Counted from the first letter of the stretch, positions 19,311-31,224 are shown. The stretch: 40,347 bases of DNA from Diphasiastrum complanatum (GCA_029204225.1 MU831945.1:55001-95347), one strand, 5' to 3'. Numbers and translations are program-made. Notes: generated from the letters alone by a model not told the origin.

Positions 19311-19760
19311 AGATGGAGGTTGTCTGGATCGATTTGATCTTCTGGGTTGAATTTTAATCCTCTGATGTGATTCGACTTGTTGAGGGTCTAACTCGTTGTC
19401 CGAGTCTGTATCAATTTTTTGATGTTCGATTTTGAGTTCTTTGGAGCTAGTTTCGATTATGGGATCAAAATTTGCTGGAGCTTTTCCCTTGTGGTTGAAG
19501 AACTGATCCTCCAAAAAAATGACATCTCTACTTGTGAACAATTTCTGTGTTTTTGGATTGTAGAGCTTATATGCCTTGTGAATGTGCTTGACTGAGAGTT
19601 TCGATCTTGTCCATACCTCATAAGGTGTTTTGTCATTTAGTGTTTTTGTAATGGATTGATTCTGTAGACAGGCAGCAATTGTAATAGCTTCTGTCCATAA
19701 TCTCTTTGGAAGAGAGACATGGGCTAGCATTCTCTTTGCACTTTCAATCAGTGTCTGATT
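19308..19760 (-). pseudogene. Second copia: integrase C-terminus
   Basis: LPKRLWTEAITIAACLQNQS, LNDKTPYEVWTRSKLSVKH, then directly HKAYKLYNPKTQKLFTSRDV. The segment containing FGC…IFVGY is deleted at the joint after SVKH. A charged linker ending RRSNRSRQPPS follows. Confidence 0.87.
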
Positions 19761-19789
19761 CTTCCTTTCAGCTACACCATTGGACTGAG

Positions 19790-20700
19790 GTGCATAGCTA
19801 GATGTAAATTGGTGGTGTGTACAATTCGCCTTGCAAAGCTCCTTGAAATTGGTGGAGATAAATTCTCCCCCTCCATCAGTATGTAGAGCCTTGATTTTTT
19901 CGTGTCTGATTTTCAGAATATGCCTTCAACTATTTGCAGAATTTGAATGCTTCAGATTTGTTCTTCAAAAAATAGGTGACAGTTCTTTGAGAGAAATCAT
20001 CAATAAATGTTAGGAAGTAAATGGCTCCCCTTGTGGAAGCAGTCTGCATAGGGCCACAAATGTCACTATGTACTAGATTTAGCAAAGCTTTAGATGAATG
20101 GACTAAATCAGAATTGAATGAACTTCTAGCATGTTTGCCGATAATACAGCTTTCACAAAGAAAAGTCGATTTTCTAATAAATGGTAGATCTTGTACTAAA
20201 TTCAAATTTGACATTTGTTGAATACTTTTGAGATTTAAATGGCCTAGTCTGAAATGCCATAGCATATCAGTTGATTCAAAAGTTGAAATATGAAGAGCTT
20301 GAGTGTTTGTAGAATAACAATGGCTTAGCTTGTAAAGACAGCCACATTTCCTACCGAAGGCTAAAACTTTTCTAGATTTGTCAAGAATAGTGCAGCCTTC
20401 TATATCAAATTCGACCCTATGACCAAAATCAATGATTCTGCTAATTGAAAGTAGATTTTTGATAAAATTTGAAGTGTGAAGAACATTGGACAAGAATTTT
20501 ACATCACCTTTCTGAAATTTGATCCTGACAGTTCCTTCACCCTTGATAGTATGAGATGAGTTGTCTCATAATTGTACAACTCTAGAATGGGTGAATGATT
20601 TGTAATCTTGGAACTAGTCATGGTGGTGAGTCATATGTTGTGTTGCTCTTGAGTCCAAATACCAGGAGTCGATATCTTGCTATTCTCCAACTTTGGTCAT
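19790..20700 (-). pseudogene. Second copia: protease remnant and integrase
   Basis: From 20698: DSWYLDSRATQHMTHH, the protease active-site region with glycine of DSGAT changed to arginine, then stops, then VLHTSNFIKNLLSISRIIDF. The zinc domain is MLWHFRLGHLNLKSIQQMSN with LCESCIIGKHARSSF, and the core starts LNLVHSDICGPMQTASTRGA and IYFLTFIDDFSQRTVTYFLK. The second and third catalytic acids lie in the degraded stretch 19930-19790. Confidence 0.88.
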
Positions 20701-21557
20701 GAAGGCTGCTTCATGTTCTTCTTGTGCTGGTTCAAGTGACTAGTAGTTGCAACATTTGCTTGTTCTTGGAACTGCTTCTTCTTTTCATTGTTGTATTTCA
20801 ATGTCCTATACTCCTTAATAAGGTGACCAATCCTCTTAATATTTACAAAATAGTCTTGGTTGGAATGATGAAGTCTCTGAATTTGATCTCGAATTCGATC
20901 CAAACTGAATATTCTCATTTTGTCAGAATAGTCTGACTTTGTAGATCTCTTGGATCTAAACTTCTGATTTTTCTTTGAGAATAGAGTTGAGGATCCGATC
21001 CTGATCTGGAGGAGGATCAATTTTGTCTGATCTCCTCTTGAAGCACCATCAAAATGACTCTTGATAGAGTGAGATGCTGCTGAGTTGAAATCGACATGAT
21101 TCAGGTTCCAAAAGCTTCAAGTAGACTCCATAGCAAGTTCATTATTGCATTAGAATCTTCAATGACTGAGTCAATTACAATCATCTGCTCCATGAGATTT
21201 TTGAATGTGTTGCGATGGCTCAAAACATTGTCTGCATCAACTTTCTTAAAGTAAAGAATTTATGTAACAACTTGCATAGAGGATTGCTAGGATGTCCCAA
21301 GCATCCTTAGTGGTTTGAGCAGCTCTAATATGGCTGATTTGAGAGTCTTTAATGTTCAAAGTAATCAAGGCAAATGCCTTGCCATCCCGGTTTTGCCATT
21401 TGGTGATGTTGGTTACATCGATCTCAAGCTTGACCTGCCATCAATGATGTCCCACAGTTCTTTGGCAAGTAGTATGACTTTCATGTTGAACTTCCAGATA
21501 TGGTAGTTCTCTCCATCGAGTTTGTCAATTAGATATGAACTAGAATATGGATCCATT
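20697..21557 (-). pseudogene. Second copia: gag
   Basis: Start at 21557 reads MDPYSSSYLIDKLDGENYHI and WKFNMKVILLAKELWDIIDG, the standard copia gag opening. After a frame change near 21425 it reads DGKAFALITLNIKDSQISHI and RAAQTTKDAWDIL. The C-terminal part (20697-21020) keeps the shape of a zinc knuckle (IKRIGHLIKEYR) but every cysteine is lost. Heavy damage in 21040-21260. Confidence 0.82.
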
Positions 21558-22570
21558 CTAGTGAAGAGAGCGAGATTGTTGGTAGAAACAACGATATCAA
21601 AATATTGCTAGCTTCGCACTTTCAAAGCGATGTCTTGGTAGAAACAAGACTAATGACATGCATAAAAATGCAGATTACTGAACCGTCAGCTTTGTTAGCA
21701 TGTCAAAAATTGGTGGGTGTAGCAAAAACCAGTTATGACACAAGATTGGAACTTAGTATCTCAATAAGAATCGAAAATCGGTTCTAAAAGTAGAGGTCCA
21801 GAATCAAAATTTGGACCGAGATACTAGCAGCAGAAACTAACAACAGACATTCATGGATCGGAAGTGTGTTAGCATAGCAGCAAGAGTCAAGAGTAAAGAT
21901 GTAATGCAATCTATAATAATGTGCAAAAAGAACAAAATCAATAGTGTGGACAAAATTGCACTATTTGATTAATCAAAAATAGAGTACATGAGCGTGAAGC
22001 AATGTGCGAGTCTGTGAGGCACAAAAATGTAGAGCTTCAGATGCTTGATCATTGCTAGATGGATTCTACCTTCTATTTAAGAATAGGCAAACTAGAATAA
22101 TACCTTGACTAATGAAGTGGACACTTCATTATAGATTTACTTGATTGATTTGTTGATGATTGCAGATCAGTGATCAGTACTTGGAAGCACAAGTTTGAAT
22201 CTACTTAATTTACTAGGGTCGTCGTAGATAGCCATCATTGTAAATAGTAAATCTATGTACAAGTAGGTGGACTGTTAACGTTGTCCTTCTGATCGTGACA
22301 TGGGTCGGAATCGACTGACAGTACATGTATTGATCTTTGTAGATCTGATTCAATTTTGTATTGAATAATTCACGAGTCAAGTGGAAGGAGTCGAGTAAGT
22401 TGAGAGTCGAGAGTCAAGACTCGAGAGAGTTGATGTTGAAGTCGAAGTCGAAGGAGTCCAGTGTCAAACAGATCTGATTCTGTTCGAGGGTTTGCGGATA
22501 TCGAGACAACTCTAACCACAGTTAATAAGTGAGATGGATTTGGCACCCTGCGTGTGTAAGTCCAACCCAA
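21558..22570. repeat. No gene; leader/LTR remnant with inverted repeat
   Basis: Upstream of the second copia gag, so leader and 5' LTR are expected here, but no PBS was found. A perfect 10-base inverted repeat with a 2-base loop, TAATGAAGTG GA CACTTCATTA, is at 22110-22131. A GAGTC/GAGTCGAG-rich stretch covers about 22375-22470 and produces a spurious minus-strand frame. Confidence 0.35.
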
Positions 22571-23224
22571 TGATCACATAGATAATTGATTAGCTAGAAG
22601 TAAATAAAAGGACGTTAGGCCTTCTTGTGGGACTTTTAATGTCGCAGGGCCTAATAGTCAAGTTAGTAAATAAAAGGGGTTCCCACCAAAATTCAAATTC
22701 AAATTGGTTCCCTCCAATTTTTGAATGGGTTCTCTCCACTTTTAAATTTCAAATACTTAGGGTAATAGGATTTGAGGCCAAAGCCCTAAAATCAACTATA
22801 TATAGTTGTGAATTCCAAACATTTGTACATATTCTCTTCATTTCAATACAAGCAGGTTGGCCCTTTTATGGACTTGATATGGAATGTCCTTGATCTCCAT
22901 TTTTCCTCCTCTAACTCTCATATTTTTTTTGGACTTGCTAATTGTTGGATTTGATTCTTATTGGGATTGCTCATTCTTATGCTTTTATTGAGAGAGAAAG
23001 GGAGAGAGAAAAGAGTAAGTTTCTATCATTGTTGTGGTTCTAGTGTTAATGGATCTTAGTGTTCATGCTTAGTGTTAGATATGAATCCTATGCATTTGAT
23101 GGATTATGAAATATGTTATCGCTCTCATGGGAACAAATCTCCGCGTGACAAGTAGTTAGTCCTCTTCATCTCCTTGATGTTTGTGTACTTGGATCTAGGG
23201 TTGAGGGTGGATAGGAAATGACCA
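22571..23224 (+). repeat. Probable 5' LTR of a gypsy element
   Basis: Assigned because a primer-binding-site-like sequence begins at 23234. It contains TATATATAG at about 22797-22805, a plausible U3/R promoter, and a downstream transcribed-like stretch. The right end is taken at a CA at 23223-23224; the left end is not certain. AGTAAATAAAAGG occurs twice near the left end (about 22599 and 22664). No second copy is in the window. Confidence 0.4.
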
Positions 23225-23233
23225 CTAAAATCT

Positions 23234-23251
23234 TGGCGCCATTACCAGGGA
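23234..23251 (+). other. Primer binding site, TGGCGCC type
   Basis: TGGCGCCATTACCAGGGA. Athila/Tat/Ogre-type gypsy elements carry TGGCGCCGTTGCCGGGGA at this place; the three differences are all G to A. This marks a plus-strand element start. Confidence 0.65.
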
Positions 23252-24199
23252 GCTACACCAATTTTTCAATTTTTAACATGTATTTGATGCATGGATGGAT
23301 GTTAGCTTGCATTTTAGGCATCTTCTTTGGCATAATAGGGTTAAAATTGTATTTTAGGGTTAAATTGGGAGAGATCTTCTTGATTTGAGTGGATTTTCTT
23401 GTTTAAATCTAATTTGATTGTTGAGAAGGAGAAGCCATACAAATCATCATTCTTAAGATCCATTTGGATCTGAAAAAATAAAAAAAAACCAATAAAATTA
23501 TTCATTTTTTTCATTTTGGTGAAAGAGAGGCAAAATCGCCATCAGTCTTGATAACTTTTTGTTCCCTAGCAACCAACCTTCGCCAACTTGCAGACAACAC
23601 CGCCTTCATACAGAGAATCTTCAATTTGAAGGGCAAAGGTTACTTCCTAGTCGATTTTTAGAAACAGAACAAAAGCCACCAAAAAGCTCCTCAAGATCCT
23701 GTTTATAAGACAAAACAAAAGAGAATACACTATGGAGAAACCACCCAACCAAGTAGAAGAATCCAATCAATCTCTAGAAGATTCACCCCAAAGCCAAGGA
23801 ATATGAAGCATGAATGGAGTGAGAGGACTTGGCAATGAATCACACAACCAATGATGGTTAAGCCTAGGGTAGAAATGGTGAAGGTTCTTTCTGGCGAGCA
23901 ATGGGTTTTTTGGAGTTCGGCAATGATTAGAATATATTTTTTCAAGGATCATGATAGATCTAGCCTTCGCCAAACTCAAAATTGATGAAATACTATATTT
24001 AGAAGCCTTAGGCAAGTCAACGAAAGACGAAAAATCAAGAGTAATACTGTTGCCTTTGTAATAAAAAACACTTTTTTTTGACAAAAATAGATCAATATGA
24101 CAACTGAACTTGACTTAACATTTGCCCAACTCACTGATTATCAAAAGTAGTATGTTGGACTGACTCTGACTCTAACAAAGATTCAGGCAAAGGTTCCTC
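23252..24199. other. No recognised gene
   Basis: Expected leader of the plus-strand element. A minus-strand open frame at 23767-24084 (starts MSKKSVFYYKGNSI) has no recognised domain and no supporting signal. Confidence 0.3.
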
Positions 24200-25190
24200 T
24201 CAAAGAAATTGATATTTTTGTAGAAATGTGTTAAACTACAGTACTAAAAGGACATTCATGCTCACAATCCGACAAGTTAATTTTCAAAGTTTTACCTTTA
24301 CCTCCAGGGATTTCGATCATCTGTGCCGCTGGTTTCTTTCTTTCCGGACAAAACTTCATCATATTCTAGGCTTATTACAAATGAAACAAAGATTCTCTTT
24401 CTTAGCCTTTATCCGGGACATAGATTTCTTCATCTTCTTTTTCTTCGGTTTCTAGGGTTCCGACGCCAATTGATGTAATTCATTAAATTATTTGTTTGCT
24501 TGGTCTGGACCACACTTCTTCTCCTTCTTGGTTTTCAAGGCAGTTGGAATTTGTTGAAACTGCTTCCTAGGCACCACCATTGTAAAATCATATGTTTTTA
24601 CAATCCGAAAAACATCCTTGAGGCTCTGAAGCAAATTCCTCCTGCATTTGTTCTGATAGTCGGCAAGCAAACCTAGGACAAACTACTACAAAGCCAACTT
24701 CGCATCGAATGATGGCACTCTATTCTAGAGGTCCATAAATTATTGGATATAAGAATCCAGGCTCTTACTACCCATTTTACAGTTTACACTGGTAGTAGTC
24801 CACATCATCCATTATCATGAAAGGTGTTTTAAAGACTTCCGCAAAAGCATCTCAAGTAGTGAGTTTCACCGGCAATACCGCCACCACGATGACACCTTGC
24901 CTCGTAAGAAACAACATGACACTTTCAATCTTCTTCTCATCTGGAACTCCATGCAAGCTAAAATAACTACTCCACTTCACGAGCCAGTTCTCCATGACCT
25001 CCATTTTCTTCTCCTTCTTCTCTCTTGAATAAGTCTTCGGTTGAAAACCGAGATTGGGCGAAAACAACAATTTGACTTGGTTCATAAAAACTTTCATTTG
25101 TTGATCTCTCATATTATTTCGATGATTCATGTCATTGAGTGCATTACTTATATAAGATGGTGTAGTCAGATTCGCAGCTTCTTCGACCAT
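24200..25190 (-). pseudogene. Gypsy gag remnant
   Basis: Minus-strand start at 25190 reads MVEEAANLTTPSYISNAL, then MEVMENWLVKWSSYFSLHGV and DEKKIESVMLFLTRQGV, the capsid-like part of gypsy gag (compare WL..ME.YF..H..PD..KV). The frame continues shifted as DAFAEVFKTPFMIMDDVDYY, with multiple stops to about 24200, including FCPERKKPA that may be the end of a zinc knuckle. It is opposite to the LTR/PBS on its left, so it belongs to another element. Confidence 0.6.
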
Positions 25191-26813
25191 CTTGAATAAT
25201 CTAATTCAAAAAATTACTAAATTTAGTTAATAATCTAATTAACTATAAGTGAAGTACAATTGATTTGACTGAAATGGATTTCAGTATGGTCAATTCACTT
25301 CTTTTAGTACATTTTATAGACATTTCAAAAAATTAAAATGACTAAAAATTTTGAATTTTTGAAGTTTTAATTTTTTAAAAAAAAAATTTACGTAATTTTA
25401 AAAATTTGTCAAAAAAACACTGTCAGTGTTTAGGCAATCGAAATCGAAATCGAAATATAGTTCGATTCTTAATCTTACTAATATAATGTCAATCAGGCAT
25501 GCAAAACATGCATCATCAACTGCTGATTTGACTTTACCAAATTTTACGTAAATTTCAGTTTTACGAAGATTGCTAGCCAATTTCATTGATTTGTGACCTT
25601 ACCGTCAAAGCACATGCGTATGACCACTCAAAATGAATGTAAAACCATCATGCATGTTAGAAACTCACTCAAAATCAACATGCAATCAATCCATGCAAGC
25701 ATAGTACCATAATTTAGGAAAAAGACGCATGCAATCAGAACAATTACGGATTTTGCCAATTTTGCTCACAAAACTGCCAAAATTTCAAATGGCCATAACT
25801 TGAGCTACAGTGCACCAAATTAGGTGCTGTAAAGCACAATACAGAAGGAGACCAAGTGATCGAGATGCTTGCCACATCAGCCTACCACCTAGGCTTCACA
25901 CGTGTGAGAATAGAATGTCAAAAAATCTGTAGTAGGGTGCACTTTTTCTAGGCCATATCATGTAAAATCATGCACCTTCCCAATCCCAAAAGTGATGTTA
26001 CCAATAGTCTTAAATGGTCTATTAGATGTCCTTGAAGCATTCATACATGTCCTAAGAAGCAAAAAAGGGTCGAGAACAAAGATTTTTTGAATTGTAAAGG
26101 GGATTTCAGCTTCAAACTTGATTGGAGATGGAGCATAAGACACAGACCATCAATTTAAAGTCTGATAGCTTGATGGGAAGGCCAAAAGGATTACAAGAGA
26201 AGTTGTAAAAATTTCCACCATGATTTGCTTATGGTTTGAGAGCAATCCACCCCCTAAAAATCACCAAAAAAAACTATTTTTTTTGGCTTTTTTCGGCATT
26301 CTACAAGCCCAATTCATGGAATTCTGGGCTCTGACTTTAAGGACAACTTCAAAAGACTTTGATTCAACTTTTTACAGGCTCTACAAGGTGTTTTACAACC
26401 ACCTACTATTCAACTTTATGAAAAAACAAACAAATTTTCCAATTTTTTCTCACTATAAAGTGGAATTTCATGACATGCAACTCTTTCTCAACCACATGAA
26501 ACTCAATTTACAGAATCATAGCCATCCAAATGATCTGATCTTGCTAGATTTAGCTCTTACTATCAATTTTGAATCAAAAAACATGAAAAACAAGCAATTT
26601 TGACCAAAAACATAGCCTAGAACCATAAATTACGAAAAGAACCGGCATGCATCATTAATTTCATCATTAATGATCCCTAAAATGAAAGTAAACTTGCTGG
26701 AAAATTCATATTTACATAAGATTTGAGCTACACAAGAAAAAAACTCCAAAAAACCAACACAAATTGGCTTTCTATGACAATTCTCCATAAAACCCAAATT
26801 TTTCTCGAGAAAA
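25191..26813. other. No recognised gene
   Basis: AT-rich. Short open frames on both strands (for example 26220-26603) have no domain, splice or repeat support. The sequence may be the LTR and leader of the gag remnant on the left, but I could not find ends. Confidence 0.3.
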
Positions 26814-27629
26814 ATGGATCTTAGCAACATGCAAATTGAAACTGGGAGAATCCACCCACTTGCACTCTTGCTCTCCACTTGGATGAGAATACCAATTGAT
26901 CTACTCCAGAATTTCGACGAAAAACAACCACTCTATGAAGTTTTTTTAGTATTTGCTATTCCAATTTTGGATGTTTCTGAAGTGTATCTAAATAGTTGTG
27001 AATTCTTTGAAATTCTTAACTCCATAAGTTTAGATCGCGCTCTAGAAATGAAAAATCAGATCATAAGTGAATTTAAAGATGTTTTTCCATCAAAATTATC
27101 TCATGGTTTACCACCACCTAGATCAGTAGACCACATGACAGAGTTAATTCCAATAATTCAACTTATCTCTAGACAACCTTATAGGTTCTCTCAAAAAAAA
27201 GAGATAGCTTCAAATCAAATAGAAAATTATTTGAGGATGAGACGTATACAACTTGGTAAATCACCTTGGAGCACTCATGTTCTTCTGAAAGTGATGAAAG
27301 ATAGAGATTTCTAGATGTGTGTAGATTACAAGGGGTTGAATAAGGTGACTGTCAATTGCAATCAACATGATCTTTGGGGGAGAAAAGCTAGATGGGCTGA
27401 ATTGATGCAAGAATTCGATCTTGAAATCTGCTACATAAGAGACAGTTTGAAACAAGTTGCGGACGCTCTTAGTCGGATCAGTGAACTGAACAGATTGTCA
27501 TTCACCCAGATTTCTATAGATCTAGTTCTTTCGTTGAGAGGAAAATATGAAATTGATTCTCATTTTGGTCATATTTGGAATATTGTTAGGACCAAAAGAT
27601 ATGTGGACAATGTCGAGTCAAGTTCATAG
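26814..27629 (+). pseudogene. Gypsy RT start fused to RNase H end by deletion
   Basis: Plus-strand frame with MKNQIISEFKDVFPSKLSHG, PPPRSVDHMTELIPI, FSQKKEIASNQIENYLRMRR and KSPWSTHVLL, then a stop at 27314 and MCVDYKGLNKVTVNCNQ. This is the pre-RT block and RT fingers. It then jumps to GRKARWAELMQEFDLEICYI and KQVADALSRISELNRLS, the C-terminal end of RNase H. About 350 residues of RT palm, connection and RNase H core are missing at about 27365. Confidence 0.85.
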
Positions 27630-27688
27630 GGGAATCAACTAATAAAAAAAAGAAGAAGATTGTCAAATAGTATACCATTCGAGATTGA

Positions 27689-28715
27689 TTGTCATTTTGG
27701 AATGAAAAAGTTTCTCTGCTTGGAGATGATGAGCTCAAACGCAAGATTTTGTTTGAATGTCATGACATACCTTGTGCAGGACATCTTGGTATACACAGGA
27801 CTATGGACTTGGTCAGAAGAGAGTTTTATTGGCCAAAAATCAAGCCATATGTCGAGTCATATGTGATTAAATGCAAGCCATGTCAACTAGCAAAGGTTGA
27901 GCGCCATAAGACTGGTGGTTTGTTGTATCCGCTGAATATCCCTGATAAAAGATGGAAAAGCATATTGATGGATTTTGTAGTTGGACTTCCGAAGACCCAA
28001 CGTCAAAATGATTCTATTTGGGTTGTTGTGAATCAGATAACTAAGTTAGGTACGTTCATGCCAGTGAAGTCAAGTATAAAGGCTTCTGATTTAGCCCAGA
28101 TCTTTGTTGAAAGATTATTTCGGTTGTCTGGTCTACCGAGTGACATTGTTAGTGATAGCGATCCTAAGTTCACAAGTCACTTTTGGTCAACAGTATTCCA
28201 TAAATTGAAAACTTCCCTTAGTTTTAGTTCTTTTGATCATGCTGAATTAGATGGCCAGATAGAAGGGACTAATCAAACAATGGAAGATATGTTGAGGACA
28301 TATGTTTCTCACAAGTAATATCATTGGAAAGATTATATTCCTCTGATTGAGTTTGCATACAATAGTAGAAAACATTTTGCTACAGGTTATAGTCCTTTTA
28401 TGCCTATGTACAGTTTTCAACCTAGATCTTTGGTTAATGTGGAGACAAAATCTATTAAGATCCAAAAGGTTGTTGATTTCATACATGATATGTGAGAAAT
28501 GTTGCAAGTGGCTAAAGATAGTATCTGAAGTGCTCAAGATAGAGCTAAGCACTACGCCGATCTTAAGAGATCTCCCAAAGACTTTAAAGTTGATAACTGG
28601 GTATATCTAGGATTCTACAAGATTCTAAGACATTAGTACCAGAAAGCATTATAAGCTGTCTACCCGTTATTGTGGACCGGTCAAGATTGTAAGAAAATTT
28701 GGTTACTCTCTGTAT
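27689..28715 (+). pseudogene. Gypsy integrase
   Basis: N-terminal zinc domain from LFECHDIPCAGHLGIHRTMD to CKPCQLAKVERH (HHCC set). Core: WKSILMDFVVGLPKTQRQND (first Asp), LPSDIVSDSDPKFTSHFW (second Asp), ELDGQIEGTNQTMEDML (Glu). Then a stop at 28316-28318 and [20 protein letters not shown]; two more TGA stops follow, then HYADLKRSPKDFKVDNWVYL and YCGPVKIVRKFGYSLYA to about 28715. It is the same lineage as the integrase at 10398-11545. No chromodomain is left. Confidence 0.9.
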
Positions 28716-28875
28716 GCATGCAAGCCACATGCAACATGCAAAGTAGTTTCTGTGATCTACACATATCTAGGCAATTTTATGAGTTGACATGCAGTACATG
28801 CACCATACATGCATGCAGTTACACATGTGGATCTTTGGTAGGTGAATTAGTTTAGTTAAGTGGACTTTGCATGCA
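28711..28875. repeat. ATGCA-rich cluster
   Basis: About nine ATGCA pentamers in 165 bases (around 28714, 28718, 28729, 28736, 28789, 28798, 28809, 28813 and 28870), several as CATGCA. CATGCA is the core of RY/Sph elements bound by B3 factors. It follows the integrase end directly, where a 3' LTR would begin. Confidence 0.5.
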
Positions 28876-29503
28876 ACTCCACTGTAGGAATTCGAATTTC
28901 TCTCATGTAGGGAAAGCTAGGCATGTTTTGCCATATTGTGAATATTGAGATTTTGGTGTTTTGGACTCATTCTCTATCTACCCGAGTTTTCTATGTATGA
29001 TTTTCTCTCTCTACCCAAAAGCAGCCTCTTTTTCCCATACTAAACACTTAGAATTATTTCTGACATTCATTTCTCATAGTGAAGAGTTAGATTTTTTCAT
29101 CAGGTGTATGCCATTGTGCTCTTGCCTTAGAATTTTCAAGCATACTGTTCTTTGATCAATCTTGTGCAATCACAACACCTCAGTAAGATCCTGTAGGGTG
29201 TGTGGTGAAGTTCACACGTGCTAAAAACTTCACAAACATCTGCTTCAATTCATTCCTAGAACGATAATGAATTAAGTGCACACTAACTGCAAATGCCAAA
29301 TTGTCCTTCCACAAAATTTCGGGCTTCCGTTTGACCGTCGTCCAAATTCGAACAACAATTCCCTGTCTCTGATTCTTTTCATAGTCTTGAGCAATTCTAC
29401 GAATCTCCACAACATCTACTTATGTTATTCACTCACCATTAGCTCAAACCGTCGTGAATTTGATTTCAACCTTTTGTTCTTGTCCGGTGATTACGGCCAC
29501 CAA
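28876..29503. other. No firm gene; minus-strand open frame
   Basis: A minus-strand frame at 29180-29410 (reads MEIRRIAQDYEKNQRQGIVV and ILWKDNLAFAVSVHLIHYRS) lies just downstream of a PBS-like site on the same strand. It could be the start of an internal region, but it does not look like a gag I know. Confidence 0.3.
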
Positions 29504-29516
29504 GGCTCCGATACCA
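29504..29516 (-). other. Initiator-Met-type PBS
   Basis: Minus strand reads TGGTATCGGAGCC, one base from TGGTATCAGAGCC, the usual copia primer binding site. No LTR ends could be fixed to its right. Confidence 0.5.
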
Positions 29517-29759
29517 AGTAGACAAAACAACTAGAATTGATTGATGCAATCACCACAATACATTATCAAGTACTTTGAGACAAGACAAACATATTTACTC
29601 ACCACACACTATATATTCACACACTAATTTTCAAGTACGAAGAAAAGCAACTTGAGTGCTCAACATGTACTCGTAAAAGATTTGGTCCAATCATTCTAGA
29701 ACTAAACAAAACGTGTCACCGTCAAACTTAGAAAGTAACCGTAAAGAAATTACACGTTG

Positions 29760-30390
29760 ATTCTAGATGTTCCATCCATCACCAAGAACTTGCTTAGTGT
29801 CGGTCAATTGATGGATAATGGGTTTTATGTTCACTTTAAGCATGATGTTTTCTTAGTAATGAAGAATGATGAGTGCATCAATCAAAGGGAGGTTGTTTAA
29901 CCTTAATGCTAGTGTTTTTAATGAAAGTAAAATGATGGCAAAGGAGGGAGTCACTCAAGTGGAGCTTTGGCACAAGAGGTTAGGCCATCCTAATTTCAAA
30001 TCAATGGAAATGACGTGCACCAAGGAGGTAGCTCTCAACCTTCCAAATTCTTTCTCAAAGAGTGGTAAGATGTGTGAAGCTTGTAGTCTCTCAAAGACAC
30101 ACAAGCTTGTCTTGCAAAGATCTACCACAAGATTTCTCACTCCATTACAAGTTATTTATAAAATGCTCATAACTTTTCTCAAGTTTCAAATGGTAGTGCA
30201 AAAATGTATCTGACATTCATAGATGATCATACTAGATACTCTTGAATCTACCTTTTGCCAATAAATTTTTTTGGTGTTTGAATTTTTTGTCAAGTTCAAA
30301 GCTTTGGCCAAGAATCAATGCAATATTAGAATCAAAGTATTAAGATGTGATAATGGTGGAGAGGTATACCTCCAATAGAATGAAAGGGTT
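29760..30390 (+). pseudogene. Copia protease end and integrase N-terminus
   Basis: DVPSITKNLLSVGQLMDNGF is the end of protease. After a frame change near 29870 comes GRLFNLNASVF and the zinc domain ELWHKRLGHPNFKSMEMT with SGKMCEACSLSKTHK. After another change it reads YLTFIDDHTRYS, and damaged core sequence runs to about 30390. No element ends are attached. Confidence 0.8.
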
Positions 30391-30538
30391 TTGGGATTTG
30401 CATAACATTAAGAGGGGGGTTTACATGTGTTAGATTTCGTTTTTGAAATCATTTGTAATGTGGAACTATTCTACAATTTTACTCACATTATCAAGACAAT
30501 GTCGAAGGTATCAAGGCCGCCTGCAGAAATACACGTAT
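30391..30538. other. No gene seen
   Basis: Short non-coding join between a copia integrase fragment and the following LTR. Confidence 0.3.
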
Positions 30539-31208
30539 TGTTGAAACAATATTGTGGGATTATCGAAGTCGAGGGTTCCAAACTTGAGTAGAACAAGATT
30601 GTATAGTGGAGTCTTATCCTCTACATTTTGGGTCCAATCATGTAGCCCCACATGGCATCTACCACATGGATAAATAACGCATTCTGTTAGGGTTGTGCCA
30701 TCAAAAATTATAAATAGATCATTCAATCAATTTAGTTTTAAGTTGTTAATATTTTTTTTCAGAGAAGTCATTCTTCCTCTTCTCCGCTCTATTTCGCCAT
30801 AGGCGTAGACTGATCGTTAATAAGCTATCATGCTTATAGTCTATGCAAAGGAAAATTTATAGTAGAATAAGATGCGCTATTATTATAGTGCAATCAAAGT
30901 AGACAACATAAGCATTTAGCTACTATAATTTGGCATTCAACAATACAGACTACTTCTGACACACAACTTTGTCTTGTTCTAATTTCTATATTATTCATGC
31001 TTATCGTCATCTGAGTTTTGATTTTAGATACTGGCAAATGATTCTTTCTTCATTTATATTTCGCACTTGTCAATGATAATATAGCTATATATGTGATTTT
31101 AGAGAATCGGTCTTGTTATTACATTAACTATTACTATTATTGATTATCACAGTTGACAATTATTATTGAATAGTTATTCGACTTATGCAGAACTTTATTT
31201 TTCCAACA
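30539..31208 (+). repeat. Probable copia 5' LTR
   Basis: Begins TGTTGAAA and ends TTCCAACA, a near-perfect terminal inverted repeat (TGTTGGAA expected). It holds TATAAATAG at 30709-30717 in the sense orientation. The 670-base unit is followed directly by a PBS-like sequence and then gag, the expected order. Confidence 0.6.
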
Positions 31209-31224
31209 TAATATCAGAGCTAGA
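31209..31224 (+). other. Decayed primer binding site
   Basis: TAATATCAGAGCTAGA directly after the LTR; TGGTATCAGAGC is expected, so two bases are changed at the start. Confidence 0.55.

Noticed and set aside
22370-22570. Minus-strand frame of 66 codons
   Set aside because: Generated by GAGTC-type repeats; no domain.
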